Assembly (NCBI GenBank): GCA_963402885.1
Contig: OY727099.1
Span: 8,854,001-8,918,000 of the forward strand
DNA from: Antedon bifida
Lineage: Eukaryota > Echinodermata > Crinoidea > Comatulida > Antedonidae
Length of the DNA stretch: 64,000 nucleotides
Direction of reading: 5' to 3'
In this document: positions 63,329 through 64,000 of the stretch, piece by piece
Position numbering within the stretch: position 1 is the stretch's first letter
Layout of the letters: each line of letters begins with the position of its first letter
Notes under the pieces: model-generated
Seen by the model: the letters and a program-made list of their open reading frames with translations, nothing else
Database searches by the model: none
What the model was told of the DNA's origin: nothing
Translations under genes and position numbers: made by a program

Positions 63329-63480
63329 CAGTGTAACCTTTATTAAGGGGACACCTTCGGGACCTAACAGAAATTTTCCTTGTTGGTGGTGTCCCCTGAA
63401 TAGGGGTTGGCCGTAGTCTTAAAACATACATTTCTTGTTCGTTTCAAAGTGTTCCCTTTAATAGGGTCTTCTACTGTAGT
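63329..63480. mobile_element. MITE, family B
   Basis: Starts ACAGTGTAACCTTTATTAAG and ends TTTAATAGGGTCTTCTACTG-TAG. The interior has GTGTCCCCTGAATAGGGGTT and CTTAAAACATACATTTCTTG, the shared core. Confidence 0.78.
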
Positions 63481-63540
63481 ACATCAAAACTTAAGTTTTG
63501 CTTTACAATATGGTAACAACATCTTCATTAGTGTGGAGTG

Positions 63541-63710
63541 GAGTTGTGGCTTGGTGGTTATGATACTTCGCTACCACTCCAAGGGTCCTAGGTTCAAGTC
63601 CCGTCAAAATTACAACTCCATTCCCAAAGACTTGTGAACCTATGAGGGTCCATAATGATCAGCAAATGCTGGATGGATCACCCTCATTAAAATATGGTAA
63701 AAAAAAAAAA
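63541..63710 (+). mobile_element. tRNA-derived SINE, short, A-tailed
   Basis: The head GAGTTGTGGCTTGGTGGTTA contains an A box and GTCCTAGGTTCAAGTCCCGT a B box, about 70 bases in all. A unique body of about 75 bases and a run of twelve A (63699-63710) follow. It has no body similarity to the SINE at 54.0 kb that I can see. Confidence 0.8.
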
Positions 63711-64000
63711 GTGTAGCAAAATGATACAGTACATAATAATACAGTATATAAACTACCCTATTTGTTTGTACTTTAACTTCATTCTCTAGTCCAGATTTAA
63801 TCACTGATTTTTCATCAAAGTTTCCAAATGGAAATGTTCACTGTAAATGTGAATTCAATTGATGGTAAAAAAAAAATGTTCACAGAAAATGTCATCTTAT
63901 GTGACATAAAGAAGTCATAAATAGAAGGATCGGAGGTTAGAGGGGTCAGACGAACATAAGCTACGGTAAGGTTCAGCGAGTTTATTTCAGGGGAATCAAC

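Larger units (their letters stand above)
40219..64000. other. Region 5' of the receptor zinc-finger exons
   Basis: Expected to hold the receptor promoter and A/B-domain exons on the minus strand; none is identified. Recognised items: a GGTCA half-site cluster (41309-41510), a 2.19-kb tandem duplication (42016-46410), a SINE (54019-54380), tandem arrays (54.4, 56.8, 60.0-60.4 and 61.4-62.0 kb), MITEs (62.81 and 63.33 kb) and a SINE (63.54 kb). Weak coding candidates lie at 52537-52920 and 59860-59972. Blocks that are less AT-rich but unassigned: 47640-48060, 48880-49270, 50520-50890, 55020-55200 and 58090-58640. The rest (40.3-41.2, 46.5-47.6, 48.1-48.8, 51.2-52.4, 53.0-54.0, 55.7-56.7 and 60.4-61.3 kb) shows nothing I can name. 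Confidence 0.7.

Noticed and set aside
63541..63612. Functional tRNA gene
   Set aside because: Same reason: a tRNA-like head attached to an A-tailed SINE.

Overview
This window looks like nuclear DNA from an animal, most likely an invertebrate deuterostome. It is strongly AT-rich and sparse in coding sequence. Its introns have GT/AG borders, and it is peppered with short palindromic DNA-transposon relics (MITEs), tRNA-derived SINEs, LINE-type 3' tails and young tandem repeats. The invertebrate deuterostome guess (an echinoderm is possible) rests on the nuclear-receptor type and the repeat style, and is a weak inference. There is no bacterial-style gene organisation, no CRISPR array and no intact transposase or reverse transcriptase.

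One gene can be read with confidence: a nuclear hormone receptor on the minus strand, spread over about 27 kb (40218 down to 13098). Four exons join in frame with consensus splice sites. The first (40136-40218) encodes zinc finger 1, the second (36335-36476) zinc finger 2, the third (14454-14641) the C-terminal extension of the DNA-binding domain plus the hinge, and the fourth (13098-13194) the start of the ligand-binding region. The zinc-finger spacing, the P-box (CEGCK) and the GMSKE|AVRIGRIP-type extension place it nearest the NR1 group (ROR / Rev-erb-E75 / PPAR / RAR-like). The exact orthologue is not resolved. The 5' exons (A/B domain, probably above 40.2 kb) and most of the ligand-binding domain were not found. 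A 70-codon reading frame on the opposite strand at 7667-7877 resembles helices 3-5 of a nuclear-receptor ligand-binding domain but lacks the usual DQ signature.

Layout. 1-13.1 kb: region 3' of the last visible receptor exon, with a LINE-like 3' tail, SINE and MITE relics, the reversed LBD-like frame and a 62-bp tandem array (9.5-10.1 kb). 13.1-14.6 kb: two receptor exons with a MITE between them. 14.6-36.3 kb: a giant intron with several tandem repeats and a CpG-containing, promoter-like block at 30.4-31.3 kb. 36.3-40.2 kb: the two zinc-finger exons; the intron between them holds a MITE whose terminal motif has been amplified into a 17-bp minisatellite. 40.2-64 kb: presumed 5' side of the receptor. 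It holds a dense cluster of GGTCA half-sites including a perfect DR2 at 41497-41510, a 2.19-kb sequence present twice in tandem with no difference seen (42016-46410), SINEs, and further tandem arrays and MITEs.

How the parts may work together (inference): the receptor's P-box predicts binding to AGGTCA half-sites. Clusters of exactly this motif lie upstream of the zinc-finger exons (41.3-41.5 kb) and inside the giant intron (26.7 kb; a DR1-like site at 28.2 kb), so auto- or cross-regulation by nuclear receptors is a reasonable hypothesis.
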